Positions 55,510 to 64,000 of a stretch of 64,000 bases of DNA are shown here, piece by piece (position 1 is the stretch's first letter; every line of letters starts with the position of its first letter). The DNA comes from Nilaparvata lugens (Eukaryota > Arthropoda > Insecta > Hemiptera > Delphacidae), in NCBI RefSeq assembly GCF_014356525.2, contig NC_052518.1, positions 33,316,017 through 33,380,016 on the forward strand, read 5' to 3'. Position numbers and translations under genes: made by a program. Under the pieces are notes generated by a model. The model saw only the letters and a list, made by a program, of their open reading frames with translations, did no database searches and was not told the origin of the DNA.

Positions 55510-58500
55510 ATGCCGAGGGAACGCAGACTTCGTGGGATCAATTCCGCAGCAGCCCGCCATCGCATCAGCCTCGATGAGGAGGATATCGACATCACCAGCG
55601 TGCTCGAGAGCTCGAAACGTCGAGTTTTCGATATAATTAGGGAACATGCCGCACGCTATGATGGCAATGTTAAATGGTTCATCGTCCTCAACGTTTTGCT
55701 GTATAAATTAGTGGTGATGGATGACAAGCAGGTTGGTGACTCTGTCTCATCTCTAATAAATCTACATAGTTACTCCAACATAGCACTAAATGTGCTTGAG
55801 AACTATGAAGAGTTTAATGAGCATTTCATGTTAGCTGTGAGAAAAATCCTCTCATCTTTTGAAAATTTTGTAAGATATGGGAGTGGATGGGTGCTAAAGA
55901 AAATTGAATCACTGGATGTGAACGTGATTAAATTTAATCCTATATACACATCCAGTTTCATTCAGACACCCCAGTTTTTGAAAAACAAAAAATGTATTAT
56001 AAATGTGAAAAATCTCTCTGACGAAAAATGCTTTTTATGGTCAGTGCTCGCGTATTTCCATCAGAAGCCAAGGAACTCGAACTTAAGTGTAAAGTATTTG
56101 AGCAAGTTTGCTCACACACTTAATACGCGAGGTGTAAATTTCCCGGTGACGACACGCGATATTAAGAAATTTGAAATACTCAATCCGGACATTGCAATTC
56201 ACGTCATCGCATACGACAACAAAAAGTTTTTCCCCTTCCGTACAAGCATTTTCCGCACGCGTAAACACCAAATTAATCTTTTAATGCTAAAAGGCGATGC
56301 AGGAAAAACTCATTTCTGTTTAGTAAATACCGCGAACGGGAAAAACGGGCTATCTCGTCTTCTCTCCCACCTTTCAAAATCCCACGGTCAAGTACATGTT
56401 TGTAATTTCTGTTTTCACCGGTTCACATCAAACAAATCTAAGAATTGTGATGGTAAAGCAAATTTGTTGAAACATGTGGAACTTTGTTCCAAGTTTGAAT
56501 CTCAGCGCGTTTCATATCCTAAACGCGGAGAGACAATTAAATTCAAGAAACTAGGCGCGACGTTGAAGAAAAAGTACACCATTTACGCGGATTTAGAAAC
56601 ATACGTTGTTAATATCGATAATGATGATGATGATGATTCCGATTCTGATGAAATTACTCGTAGTTACACAAAGAAAACGGCGCGACATATTCCCTGCGGG
56701 TATTGTTTCGTTGTTATCGATGTTAACGGCGAAATCGCTCACGGACCTGTACTCCATAGATCGAGTAGTTTAGACGAAAAAATCATGGAGAAATTTCTTC
56801 AGGAAATTACAGATCTCGGTGACATTTTGTATGAGGATATGAAACGAGAAATTCCGATGCAAGCTTTATCCGAGAGTCAAGAGCGTGAATTTCAAAATTC
56901 AGTAAACTGCGGGCTTTGTGCTGAACCGTTTTTAGACAGCGATATTAAATGTCGTCACCACGCGCATGAAACCGGTAATTACTTGTGTGCGGCACATGTT
57001 TCTTGTAATTTAACAGCTCGTACTCCGGAGTACATATCGTGTTATTTTCATAATTTCTCCGGTTTTGATTCGCATTTTATTCTAAAATCGCTCGGTAAAT
57101 GTAAAAAAGAAATTTCCTGCATCGCAAATACGTCAGAGAGATTTTTGACACTTTCAGTAGGCAAAATTAAATTTTTAGATTCCTACAAGTTTATGTCTGA
57201 ATCCTTGGAAGTATTGGTGCGTAATTTGGTAGAGAGTACAGATATGGAAAAGAAGTTCGAACGATTATTTTCGGTGTTTGATGATCCACCTCGCGAACAC
57301 AGACAGCTCTTGTTGAAGAAAGGAGTATATCCCTACTCGTACATGAGCTGTCCCGAAAAATTCGCGGAAACATCGCTTCCCCCCATTGAATGTTTTCATA
57401 ACGACTTAACTGATACACCTCTGTCTCGCGAAGAATATGAGCATGCGCAAAGAGTGTTCTCAACATTCAAGCTGAAAAATCTGGGTGAATATCACGATTT
57501 TTATTTATGTTTGGACGTAATGCTATTAGCGGTAGTTTTTGAATCCATGAGGTCTACGCTTTTTAGCTCATATGGCCTCGATGTGACCCATTTTGTTTCC
57601 CTTGCCCACTTCACCTGGAATTGCATGCTGAAACACACTAAAGTCGAACTGGAATTACTAACAGATCCGGACATGCATCTTATGTTTGAGGCGGGAATGA
57701 GAGGCGGAGTCTCATTTATCGGTAAACGTTATTGTGAGGCGAATAACAAACATCTACCCGAAACATACGATCCTTCAAAACCGTCTAATTATCTGCTTTA
57801 TATCGATGCAAACAGTTTATACTCGGAAGCTATGAGCCGAAGCTTGCCTGTTGGAAATTTCAAATTCCTCTCAGAGGAAGAAATTTCCAGCCTTGATTTC
57901 GCGAATTTGGACAGCAATTCAGAAACCGGGTATATAATAGAATGCGATCTCAAGTACCCCCAAGAGTTGCATGATAAGCATGCGAGCTTCCCCCTCGCTC
58001 CTCTCCACCAAACGCCCCCGCGCGAATTGCTGTCGAACTACCAAACAAATGAGAACGGTCAAACTGGAACCAAAAAGCTCATGAACACACTTTTCGACCG
58101 TGAAAAGTACATTGTTCACTATGTCAATTTAAAGCTCTACCTCCAGCTCGGTTTGAAATTATTGAAAGTGCATCGCGTCATTAGCTTTTCCCAATCTCCC
58201 TGGCTGAAAAGCTACATCGACTTTAATATCCGGAATAGACAGAACGCGAAAAATAAATTTGAAATATCCTTCTTTAAGGCCTGTTGCAATCTGATATTTG
58301 GCAAGACAATTCAGAGTAGTCGTAAGCAAATGAATGTTAAAATTATCACGGATGAAAAACGGTTAGATAAGTACATTTCAAACCCGCTATGTAAACGCTG
58401 GCAAATAATTAGTCCGAACGTGATCGCGGTTTTCTCTCGTAAGTTGGAACTTAAAATGAACAAGCCTGTCTATTCCGGCTTCAGTGTACTGGAGTTGAGT

Positions 58501-59075
58501 AAATTCCATATGTACGATTTTTTCTATTGTAAATTACAAAAAATTATACCGTGGGATCGTATAGAATTGTGCATGACTGACACCGACAGTTTTCTTCTTA
58601 ACCTTAAAGTCGAAGATGTGTATCAGTTGATTAGAGAAAATTTGACCCTTTTCGATACTTCTAACTATCCACCTTCCCACCCTTGCTTTTCCATGGAGAG
58701 GAATAAAGTTGTAGGAAAGTTCAAGGATGAGACGGGTCAAAGCCTGTCCATAGATTTCTCGGACTTAGATCCAAACTTTACTCATATTTAGTTTGTAACG
58801 AGAATGAAGAACTTGTAAATAAATGTATAGCAAAGGGTGTACAGAGCGGAGTAAAATGTAGAAAGCTTAATTTTAATTTATATATGAAATCATTGTTTGA
58901 ACGTAGTGAACATGTAGAAAAATTTAATATGTTAAGATCGTATAATCACACCATGTACCAGGTTGAATGCGCAAAAATCTGTTTGAGCCCTTATGATGAT
59001 AAGAGGTATATTGCTGAGAATGGTGTTGATACTCTCCCTTTCGGTCATTATAGTCTCAACACTCTAAATGATTGA
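55510..59075 (+). pseudogene. Family B (protein-primed type) DNA polymerase of a Polinton-like element, one frameshift
   Basis: ATG 55510 follows a splice acceptor. The N-terminal region contains a Cys/His cluster (HVCNFCFHRF...C...H...C, residues about 296-325). The 3'-5' exonuclease has Exo I YADLETYV (about 357-365), Exo II NFSGFD (about 514-519) and Exo III YHDFYLCLD (about 660-668). A CGLC...CRHH...C zinc cluster lies between Exo I and Exo II. Polymerase motif A is YIDANSLYSEA (about 764), motif B KACCNLIFGK (about 923) and motif C DTDS (1024-1027). All catalytic residues are present. Near 58755-58770 the frame shifts; zero frame stops at 58791, while the conserved C-terminus (YSYLVCNEN, SLFERSE, LSPYDDKR) continues in another frame to 59075. 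The gene replicates the element genome in intact relatives; this copy is probably inactive unless the shift is an assembly error. Confidence 0.92.
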
Positions 59076-59080
59076 TCAGT
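59049..59080 (+). promoter_or_regulatory. Candidate TATA/initiator for the integrase gene
   Basis: TATAG at 59049-59053 and TCAGT at 59076-59080 are 29 bp apart (to the initiator A), just upstream of the integrase ATG at 59137 and overlapping the end of the polymerase coding region. Confidence 0.4.
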
Positions 59081-59136
59081 ATGTGCCATGACAACCATCC
59101 AACACCACTGATTTTGATTTGACTGTTGTAAATATC

Positions 59137-60090
59137 ATGAATATTATTAGATCTAAGTTAGCTTTAGAGCTTCATAGCGTGCCGCGTGTGAACTATCCCA
59201 CTCGCAAATATGAGTTGAAAAGTGAAAAAGACTTGCTTCAAGCCGATCTCATTGAGATGACAAGTTTATCACGTTTTAATAAGGGTTACAAATATATCTT
59301 AGCTGTTATTAATTGTTTTTCAAAATTTGCATATTGTGTACCATTAAAAGACAAGACAAGCCAATCTGTATTTAACGCTCTCGAGCCAATTATTTCTAAA
59401 AATAAAGGAGTTAAGCTGTTCCAAACAGATCAAGGAACAGAATTCTTTAATTTAAAAGTTAAAGCATTATTAGATAGATATAGTATTAAACATTATCATG
59501 TTTTTACTGATAAGAAAGCCTCCATAGTTGAAAGGTTTAATAGAACACTTAAAGCAAAAATTTATAGATATTTAACTGAACATGGAACCAAAAACTGGTC
59601 ATCACAACTAGACAGATTAGTTCGAGATTATAATGCAACAATGCATTCATCCATTAGAATGAAACCTAAAGATGTGACGAAAAAAGATCGTAATCATGTT
59701 TTAATGTCATTGAATTCTGCATTCAATAGACGATATAAATTGAAAAATTCAAAACCGAAATTTAAGCTAGGAGATGTTGTACGAATCTCAAAGAAAAGGG
59801 TTCTTTTCGATAAATCTTATAACATAAACTGGAGCGCAGAGTATTTTGTAATTCATTCTATATTTCCTTCTCAACCTGTAACGTATAGCTTGCGAGATCT
59901 AAACGGAGAAGTAATTAGTGGCAGGTTTTATGCAGAAGAAATTAAAAAAACACAATTAAATGAATCGGAGAGACAAGTGTATTTGATTGAAAAAATATTA
60001 AAACGAGATAAAAAAGGACTGCTTGTGAAATGGATTGGGTTTTCAACTCCTAGTTATATTAGTAAGGATCAACTATTAGATGAAAAATAA
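59137..60090 (+). CDS. Retroviral-type DDE integrase with chromodomain-like C-terminus
   Basis: 317 aa from ATG 59137. The rve catalytic core shows LQADLIEM (Asp37), QTDQGTEFF (Asp98) and SIVERFNRTLK (Glu132), a D-60-D-33-E arrangement; YNATMHSSIRMKP is the usual downstream signature. KFKLGDVVRISKKR and an SH3-like stretch follow, and the end (about 275-317: VYLIEKILKRDKKGLLVKW, then IGF) resembles a chromodomain that could direct integration to modified histones. The N-terminal HHCC zinc finger appears to be missing or very short. Polintons encode this class of integrase (c-integrase), which inserts the linear element with a 6-bp duplication. The frame is intact and lies 61 bp downstream of the polymerase end. 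Confidence 0.92.
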   Translation: MNIIRSKLALELHSVPRVNYPTRKYELKSEKDLLQADLIEMTSLSRFNKGYKYILAVINCFSKFAYCVPLKDKTSQSVFNALEPIISKNKGVKLFQTDQGTEFFNLKVKALLDRYSIKHYHVFTDKKASIVERFNRTLKAKIYRYLTEHGTKNWSSQLDRLVRDYNATMHSSIRMKPKDVTKKDRNHVLMSLNSAFNRRYKLKNSKPKFKLGDVVRISKKRVLFDKSYNINWSAEYFVIHSIFPSQPVTYSLRDLNGEVISGRFYAEEIKKTQLNESERQVYLIEKILKRDKKGLLVKWIGFSTPSYISKDQLLDEK

Positions 60091-60093
60091 TCT

Positions 60094-60317
60094 TTTGTAA
60101 ATATCATGTAAATTTATTGTAAATAATCTATTGTAAATATCACGTACATTTATTGTAAATAATCTATTGTAAATATCACGTACATTTATTGTAAATAATC
60201 TATTGTAAATATCACGTACATTTATTGTAAATAATCTATTGTAAATATCACGTACATTTATTGTAAATAATCTATTGTAAATATCACGTACATTTATTGT
60301 AAATAATCTATTGTTAA
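60094..60317. repeat. 36-bp tandem array, about six copies
   Basis: Unit TGTAAATATCACGTACATTT followed by ATTGTAAATAATCTAT. It begins immediately after the integrase stop; the first copy differs (ATCATGTAAATT) and the middle ones are identical. The ACGTAC core is palindromic. It may act as a 3' UTR or regulatory spacer. Confidence 0.95.
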
Positions 60318-60372
60318 TCTATTGCAAATACATTCCATTCAGTGTAAAAATATGACAAAGATTTGGTGTAAA

Positions 60373-60407
60373 TATAATACGTCTCTATCAAAAAATGCTT
60401 CTCAGTT
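60373..60407 (+). promoter_or_regulatory. TATA/initiator promoter of the ATPase gene
   Basis: TATAATA at 60373-60379 and TCAGTT at 60402-60407, 31 bp from the TATA T to the initiator A, about 200 bp upstream of the ATPase ATG. Confidence 0.55.
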
Positions 60408-60607
60408 TCATTTTAATCTGAAGTTTTATTTGCTAAGGCTCAAGCGTTCTCGTGAAGAGGGTGCGGGTGAGAAACTTCTATCAGTGCATTGAAAGGGGAG
60501 AGCGCTTGCATCCCGATGTGATAAGCTATGGTGTCTAGCCCACAATCTCTTCCTCCTTGATAACTTATCAGTTCCTTATCAGATCGCATGCTGTACACGT
60601 GACTAAC

Positions 60608-61285
60608 ATGATTCCGATAGTAAATTTCGACAATGTTATAAGAGAGAAAGAAATGCCAACATGGTGTAAAAATGGTAAGTTATTACCACATAATGCAAGG
60701 ATCCTTATAATAGGCTCTTCAGGTTGTGGCAAGACCAATTTACTATTTAATTTAATTTTTTCAAAGAATGGGTTGAGATTTAAAACTATATACTTGCACA
60801 CGAAGAGCGAGTATCAAGATAAGTACTTGTTTTTGAGAAAAGTCTTTTCAAAAATGAAGGGTATTGAATTTCATATAAACAGCAATTCGGAATCTATAGC
60901 TCACCCCAACAAAATTCAACAATATTCTCTTGTCATTTTCGATGACTTCCAACTTAATCACGTGCCTCAAATAAGAGAATATTTTACCATGGGTCGACAT
61001 CGTAATATTGACACTGCATATTTAATTCAGAGTTATGGGGCCACACAGAAACATTTCACTAGGGACAACGCAAATATGATTATAATCTTCAAGGTAGATT
61101 TATTGAGTCTGAAATTAATTCACAGAGATCATGTTGGAGCAGATATTCCTTATAAAGATTTCGTTAAACTTTGTCATACAGTTTGGAATCGTAAACCTCA
61201 TAATTTTCTAACTATTATGACCGAGTGTGGAATTAATAGCGGGAAGTACCGAGATTCGCTCGATACGTTTCTTACCGTTCAGTAG
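60608..61285 (+). CDS. FtsK/A32-type genome-packaging ATPase
   Basis: 225 aa from ATG 60608 (an in-frame TTG lies upstream, but the alignment-like start IPIVNFDN favours this ATG). Walker A GSSGCGKTN is at about 36-44, Walker B LVIFDDF at about 108-114, followed by MGRHRNIDTAYLIQSY, an arginine-finger/sensor-like segment typical of the packaging ATPases of Polintons, adintoviruses and poxvirus A32-like proteins. It is inferred to drive DNA into the capsid. The frame is intact and appears full length. Next gene begins 22 bp downstream. Confidence 0.88.
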   Translation: MIPIVNFDNVIREKEMPTWCKNGKLLPHNARILIIGSSGCGKTNLLFNLIFSKNGLRFKTIYLHTKSEYQDKYLFLRKVFSKMKGIEFHINSNSESIAHPNKIQQYSLVIFDDFQLNHVPQIREYFTMGRHRNIDTAYLIQSYGATQKHFTRDNANMIIIFKVDLLSLKLIHRDHVGADIPYKDFVKLCHTVWNRKPHNFLTIMTECGINSGKYRDSLDTFLTVQ

Positions 61286-61306
61286 AGATTAATTCTTTGT
61301 GCAGTC

Positions 61307-62212
61307 ATGTTGTCATACAGCAGGAAGCTGAATAGAAAGGAGGTTGGTTTAATCGAAAAGATTAAGAAATTGAGAAAAGTAATTAGAGAGAAGCATAAAA
61401 GCTTAGTCAATTTTGAAAAGCGATCGGAGGAATATAATAGGAAAACGCTCTCCCCGTTAATAGAGCCCATAATTGAACTGGGAAAAAACAAATTCTCACA
61501 CTCTGATGTAAAACCAAAAAAGGAACAGGTAAAAGAGGAGAGTATGGAAATTGATGATAATGAGGAGGGAGATGAACAGAGTTATGAGAGTTCAGCAGAC
61601 AATTTTTTAAGCTCGACTAAATTTGAAAACAGTTTACTTGGTTCTAGCAGAAACGACAATGTGCTGTCACAATATCTAAAAACGTTTCATGCGGAAAAAC
61701 AGAATAATTCAATCAGTTATGGAATTTCATATAATTCTAAAGATGACGTGTATTATATTGGTAATCAGCAAGTAATATTTGTTGATGGTTATATAGATAT
61801 TGATAGTGAAAGATTTCGATTAACACACGGTCTACTTGAGTTATTATTCAGTGCGAGACCAAACTCAAATCTTTATAATGAGAGAGATCTGGATAAGTAT
61901 AAAAAAATCTTAACACTTACAGGTATACATTTAGATCGAAGAGGCTATGTTAAACGAAATCAGGGAATTAAATCGCAAATGATTCAAAAGTTATTTCCCA
62001 GTAAAAAAATTAGTAAAAAGAAGGGTTGGGGTTTATTGAAATTTGCAAAAAATAATTCTCATGATAGAATTTATCAATACTTTGATAATTTTGACGAATT
62101 AGTGGAAAGATTAAATTTACTCTATTCCTCAAAAGCTAGTGGGAACACTGGGCATGATGTGGAAATTGCAAGTATAATTGAAGAGCTAAAAGAAGCAAAA
62201 TTAATTGTTTAG
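61307..62212 (+). CDS. DUF8207-like Polinton protein, full-length copy
   Basis: 301 aa from ATG 61307. N-terminal basic coiled coil (KIKKLRKVIREKHKSL), an acidic/serine linker (ESMEIDDNEEGDEQ), then a conserved globular region, about residues 145-245: DDVYYIGNQQVIFVDG, FRLTHGLLELLFSARPN and YKKILTLTGIHLDRRGY, then KKGWGLLKF. I recall this pattern as the DUF8207 domain common in arthropod Maverick-type elements; the name is from memory. Function is unknown, though position after the ATPase suggests a virion or morphogenesis role. From residue about 60 on it is duplicated at 62413-63147. Confidence 0.75.
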   Translation: MLSYSRKLNRKEVGLIEKIKKLRKVIREKHKSLVNFEKRSEEYNRKTLSPLIEPIIELGKNKFSHSDVKPKKEQVKEESMEIDDNEEGDEQSYESSADNFLSSTKFENSLLGSSRNDNVLSQYLKTFHAEKQNNSISYGISYNSKDDVYYIGNQQVIFVDGYIDIDSERFRLTHGLLELLFSARPNSNLYNERDLDKYKKILTLTGIHLDRRGYVKRNQGIKSQMIQKLFPSKKISKKKGWGLLKFAKNNSHDRIYQYFDNFDELVERLNLLYSSKASGNTGHDVEIASIIEELKEAKLIV

Positions 62213-62219
62213 TGTCACG

Positions 62220-62441
62220 ATGACTCTACATCGATTCGGACGAATTGATACACCTAGCGGAGCTAGTCTTACGTGTGATATTGACTCGATAACACAGAAG
62301 ATAATCGAATCGATAAATCAGCAAGGAATCAGCGAAGCTGTGAAATTTTATTTAGATTCGCAAATAACCAAACTCGTTTCGGAAAATACAAAGAATATTG
62401 GAGTGAGCATAATTGAAAAAAAACAAATTCTCACACTCTGA
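62220..62441 (+). pseudogene. Truncated first copy of the coiled-coil gene
   Basis: Identical to the first about 65 codons of the gene at 63155, then interrupted at the duplication joint (about 62417), after which it reads a few out-of-frame codons and stops at 62441. Start ATG 62220 lies 7 bp after the stop of the preceding gene. Confidence 0.85.
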
Positions 62442-63147
62442 TGTAAAACCAAAAAAGGAACAGGTAAAAGAGGAGAGTATGGAAATTGATGATAATGAGG
62501 AGGGAGATGAACAGAGTTATGAGAGTTCAGCAGACAATTTTTTAAGCTCGACTAAATTTGAAAACAGTTTACTTGGTTCTAGCAGAAACGACAATGTGCT
62601 GTCACAATATCTAAAAACGTTTCATGCGGAAAAACAGAATAATTCAATCAGTTATGGAATTTCATATAATTCTAAAGATGACGTGTATTATATTGGTAAT
62701 CAGCAAGTAATATTTGTTGATGGTTATATAGATATTGATAGTGAAAGATTTCGATTAACACACGGTCTACTTGAGTTATTATTCAGTGCGAGACCAAACT
62801 CAAATCTTTATAATGAGAGAGATCTGGATAAGTATAAAAAAATCTTAACACTTACAGGTATACATTTAGATCGAAGAGGCTATGTTAAACGAAATCAGGG
62901 AATTAAATCGCAATTGATTCAAAAGTTATTTCCCAGTAAAAAAATTAGTAAAAAGAAGGGTTGGGGTTTATTGAAATTTGCAAAAAATAATTCTCATGAT
63001 AGAATTTATCAATACTTTGATAATTTTGACGAATTAGTGGAAAGATTAAATTTACTCTATTCCTCAAAAGCTAGTGGGAACACTGGGCATGATGTGGAAA
63101 TTGCAAGTATAATTGAAGAGCTAAAAGAAGCAAAATTAATTGTTTAG
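62413..63147 (+). pseudogene. Second, N-terminally truncated DUF8207-like copy
   Basis: Carries the acidic linker and complete conserved domain but lacks the first about 60 residues and has no ATG at its start; the first internal ATG lies in the acidic linker. One Met-to-Leu difference from the full copy. It could be made only as a shorter protein, if at all. Confidence 0.8.
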
Positions 63148-63154
63148 TGTCACG

Positions 63155-63994
63155 ATGACTCTACATCGATTCGGACGAATTGATACACCTAGCGGAGCTA
63201 GTCTTACGTGTGATATTGACTCGATAACACAGAAGATAATCGAATCGATAAATCAGCAAGGAATCAGCGAAGCTGTGAAATTTTATTTAGATTCGCAAAT
63301 AACCAAACTCGTTTCGGAAAATACAAAGAATATTGGAGTGAGCATAATTGAAAGAGAACATATTCTAAGCACGTTACAAAATTTCAGTGCTAATATCGAT
63401 AAAGCTATTGGAGAGAGAACTCAAACTCTAGAGAGTGCTTTAGGAGAAGTGAAAACTTTAACAGACAGCTTTTCATCTCAGTTGCTCAGTATTAACAACG
63501 ATAAAGTTGATAAGGCTTATTTAGATGAAAAATTAAAAGCCGTATCAGATAAAATTAAGAATTTGGAGGTGCTGGACAGAAACTATCTCAATACTAAATT
63601 GAAACAACTTAGTACAGAAATTTTTACTAAAGTAAATGAAACTCACCCATCGGGAATTGATAAGCAATATTTAGAATCTACTTTGCAGAAATTGATTAGT
63701 TCTTCATTAACAAAGGAAGAGTTTGAAAAACGATTATCTGAAATGGCGAGTGCAATAAAAGCTAATATTATGGAGGGTATTGAGCAGTTTATTACAAAAG
63801 ATGCTATTGCTATTCTGATTAATCAAATTGCAGAAAAGTATGCAACTAAAAATGATATTGGAGATTTTATTAAGAAAAACGAGATGGCAGACGCTGTGAA
63901 AAGCGTTCGTGATGAAATAGCTGAGGCAATTAAAAATTCGGAAGAGGGTGCTGTCATGAGACTGCAATGTTCGGCCCCTTCATTGACTACCTAA
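63155..63994 (+). CDS. Coiled-coil/fibre-like Polinton protein
   Basis: 279 aa from ATG 63155, 7 bp after the preceding stop, so it is probably co-expressed. N-terminus LHRFGRIDTPSG, then repeated 40-50-residue helical units with internal similarity (DKVDKAYLDEKLKAVSDKI, VLDRNYLNTKLKQLSTEI, GIDKQYLESTLQKLISS), typical of trimeric or fibrous virion proteins. No catalytic motif. The last residues (after NSEEG) look unlike the repeat and the frame ends at 63994, so a frameshift or a truncated end is possible. Function is not known. Confidence 0.65.
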   Translation: MTLHRFGRIDTPSGASLTCDIDSITQKIIESINQQGISEAVKFYLDSQITKLVSENTKNIGVSIIEREHILSTLQNFSANIDKAIGERTQTLESALGEVKTLTDSFSSQLLSINNDKVDKAYLDEKLKAVSDKIKNLEVLDRNYLNTKLKQLSTEIFTKVNETHPSGIDKQYLESTLQKLISSSLTKEEFEKRLSEMASAIKANIMEGIEQFITKDAIAILINQIAEKYATKNDIGDFIKKNEMADAVKSVRDEIAEAIKNSEEGAVMRLQCSAPSLTT

Positions 63995-64000
63995 GTTTAT

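Larger units (their letters stand above)
61486..63352. repeat. 935-bp tandem duplication spanning two genes
   Basis: Sequence from about 61486 (AAAACAAATTCTCACACTCT) to about 62417 repeats from about 62421 to 63352 at an exact 935-bp offset with a single base difference seen (A at 61980 region versus T, Met to Leu). CATAATTGAA is present at 61468, 62408 and 63343, and A-run microhomology marks the joint. Confidence 0.93.

Noticed and set aside
63967..64000. Start of another gene at the window edge
   Set aside because: Only 11 codons are visible, so it is noted as a possibility in the findings and not called.

Overview
The window looks like insect nuclear DNA: AT-rich, spliced-gene signals, 5'-truncated non-LTR retrotransposons, P-element and hAT relics, MITEs, a long satellite array and an integrated Polinton/Maverick-type DNA-virus-like element. 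Several dispersed repeats (near 31.8, 40.5 and 41.2 kb) resemble ones I associate with planthoppers (Hemiptera, Delphacidae). That assignment is from memory and weak. No ordinary host gene, rRNA or tRNA gene was recognised, and almost everything here is mobile or repetitive. A 100-base N run (45450-45549) marks a scaffold gap.

Layout. 1-14245: satellite of about 153-bp monomers containing two copies of one LINE (family F) that were duplicated together with their flanking satellite. 14298-17225: broken LINE D. 17903-19736 and 43316-45449: the two halves of what appears to be one CR1-like LINE (A/B), separated by 23.6 kb bounded by foldback repeats and a 12-bp near-identical target duplication. 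Inside that insert are: a P-element transposase relic (21470-33363) split by LINE H (13-bp target duplication) and by a 7.35-kb inverted-repeat element (8-bp target duplication) that itself carries LINE C and a MITE; a host tandem duplication split by the best-preserved LINE, E (35342-39456, ORF2 of 993 codons); and microsatellites. 48175-49703: hAT relic with a MITE, cut by LINE G (49704-50850). 50851-52368: low-complexity DNA and a 44-bp tandem array.

From about 52.4 kb to the window end the sequence is the left and middle part of a Polinton/Maverick-like element: a possible OB-fold small protein, a 103-codon unknown, a BIR (inhibitor-of-apoptosis-like) gene, a family B DNA polymerase with one frameshift, a DDE integrase with a chromodomain-like tail, a packaging-type ATPase, a DUF8207-like protein and a coiled-coil protein, the last two affected by a 935-bp tandem duplication. 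The BIR gene lies antisense inside the predicted 5' intron of the polymerase gene. TATA plus TCAKT initiator pairs, a 20-bp-spaced array of five quasi-palindromic boxes and several long perfect hairpins punctuate this region. Capsid and protease genes expected for the family are not in the window and would lie beyond 64000.
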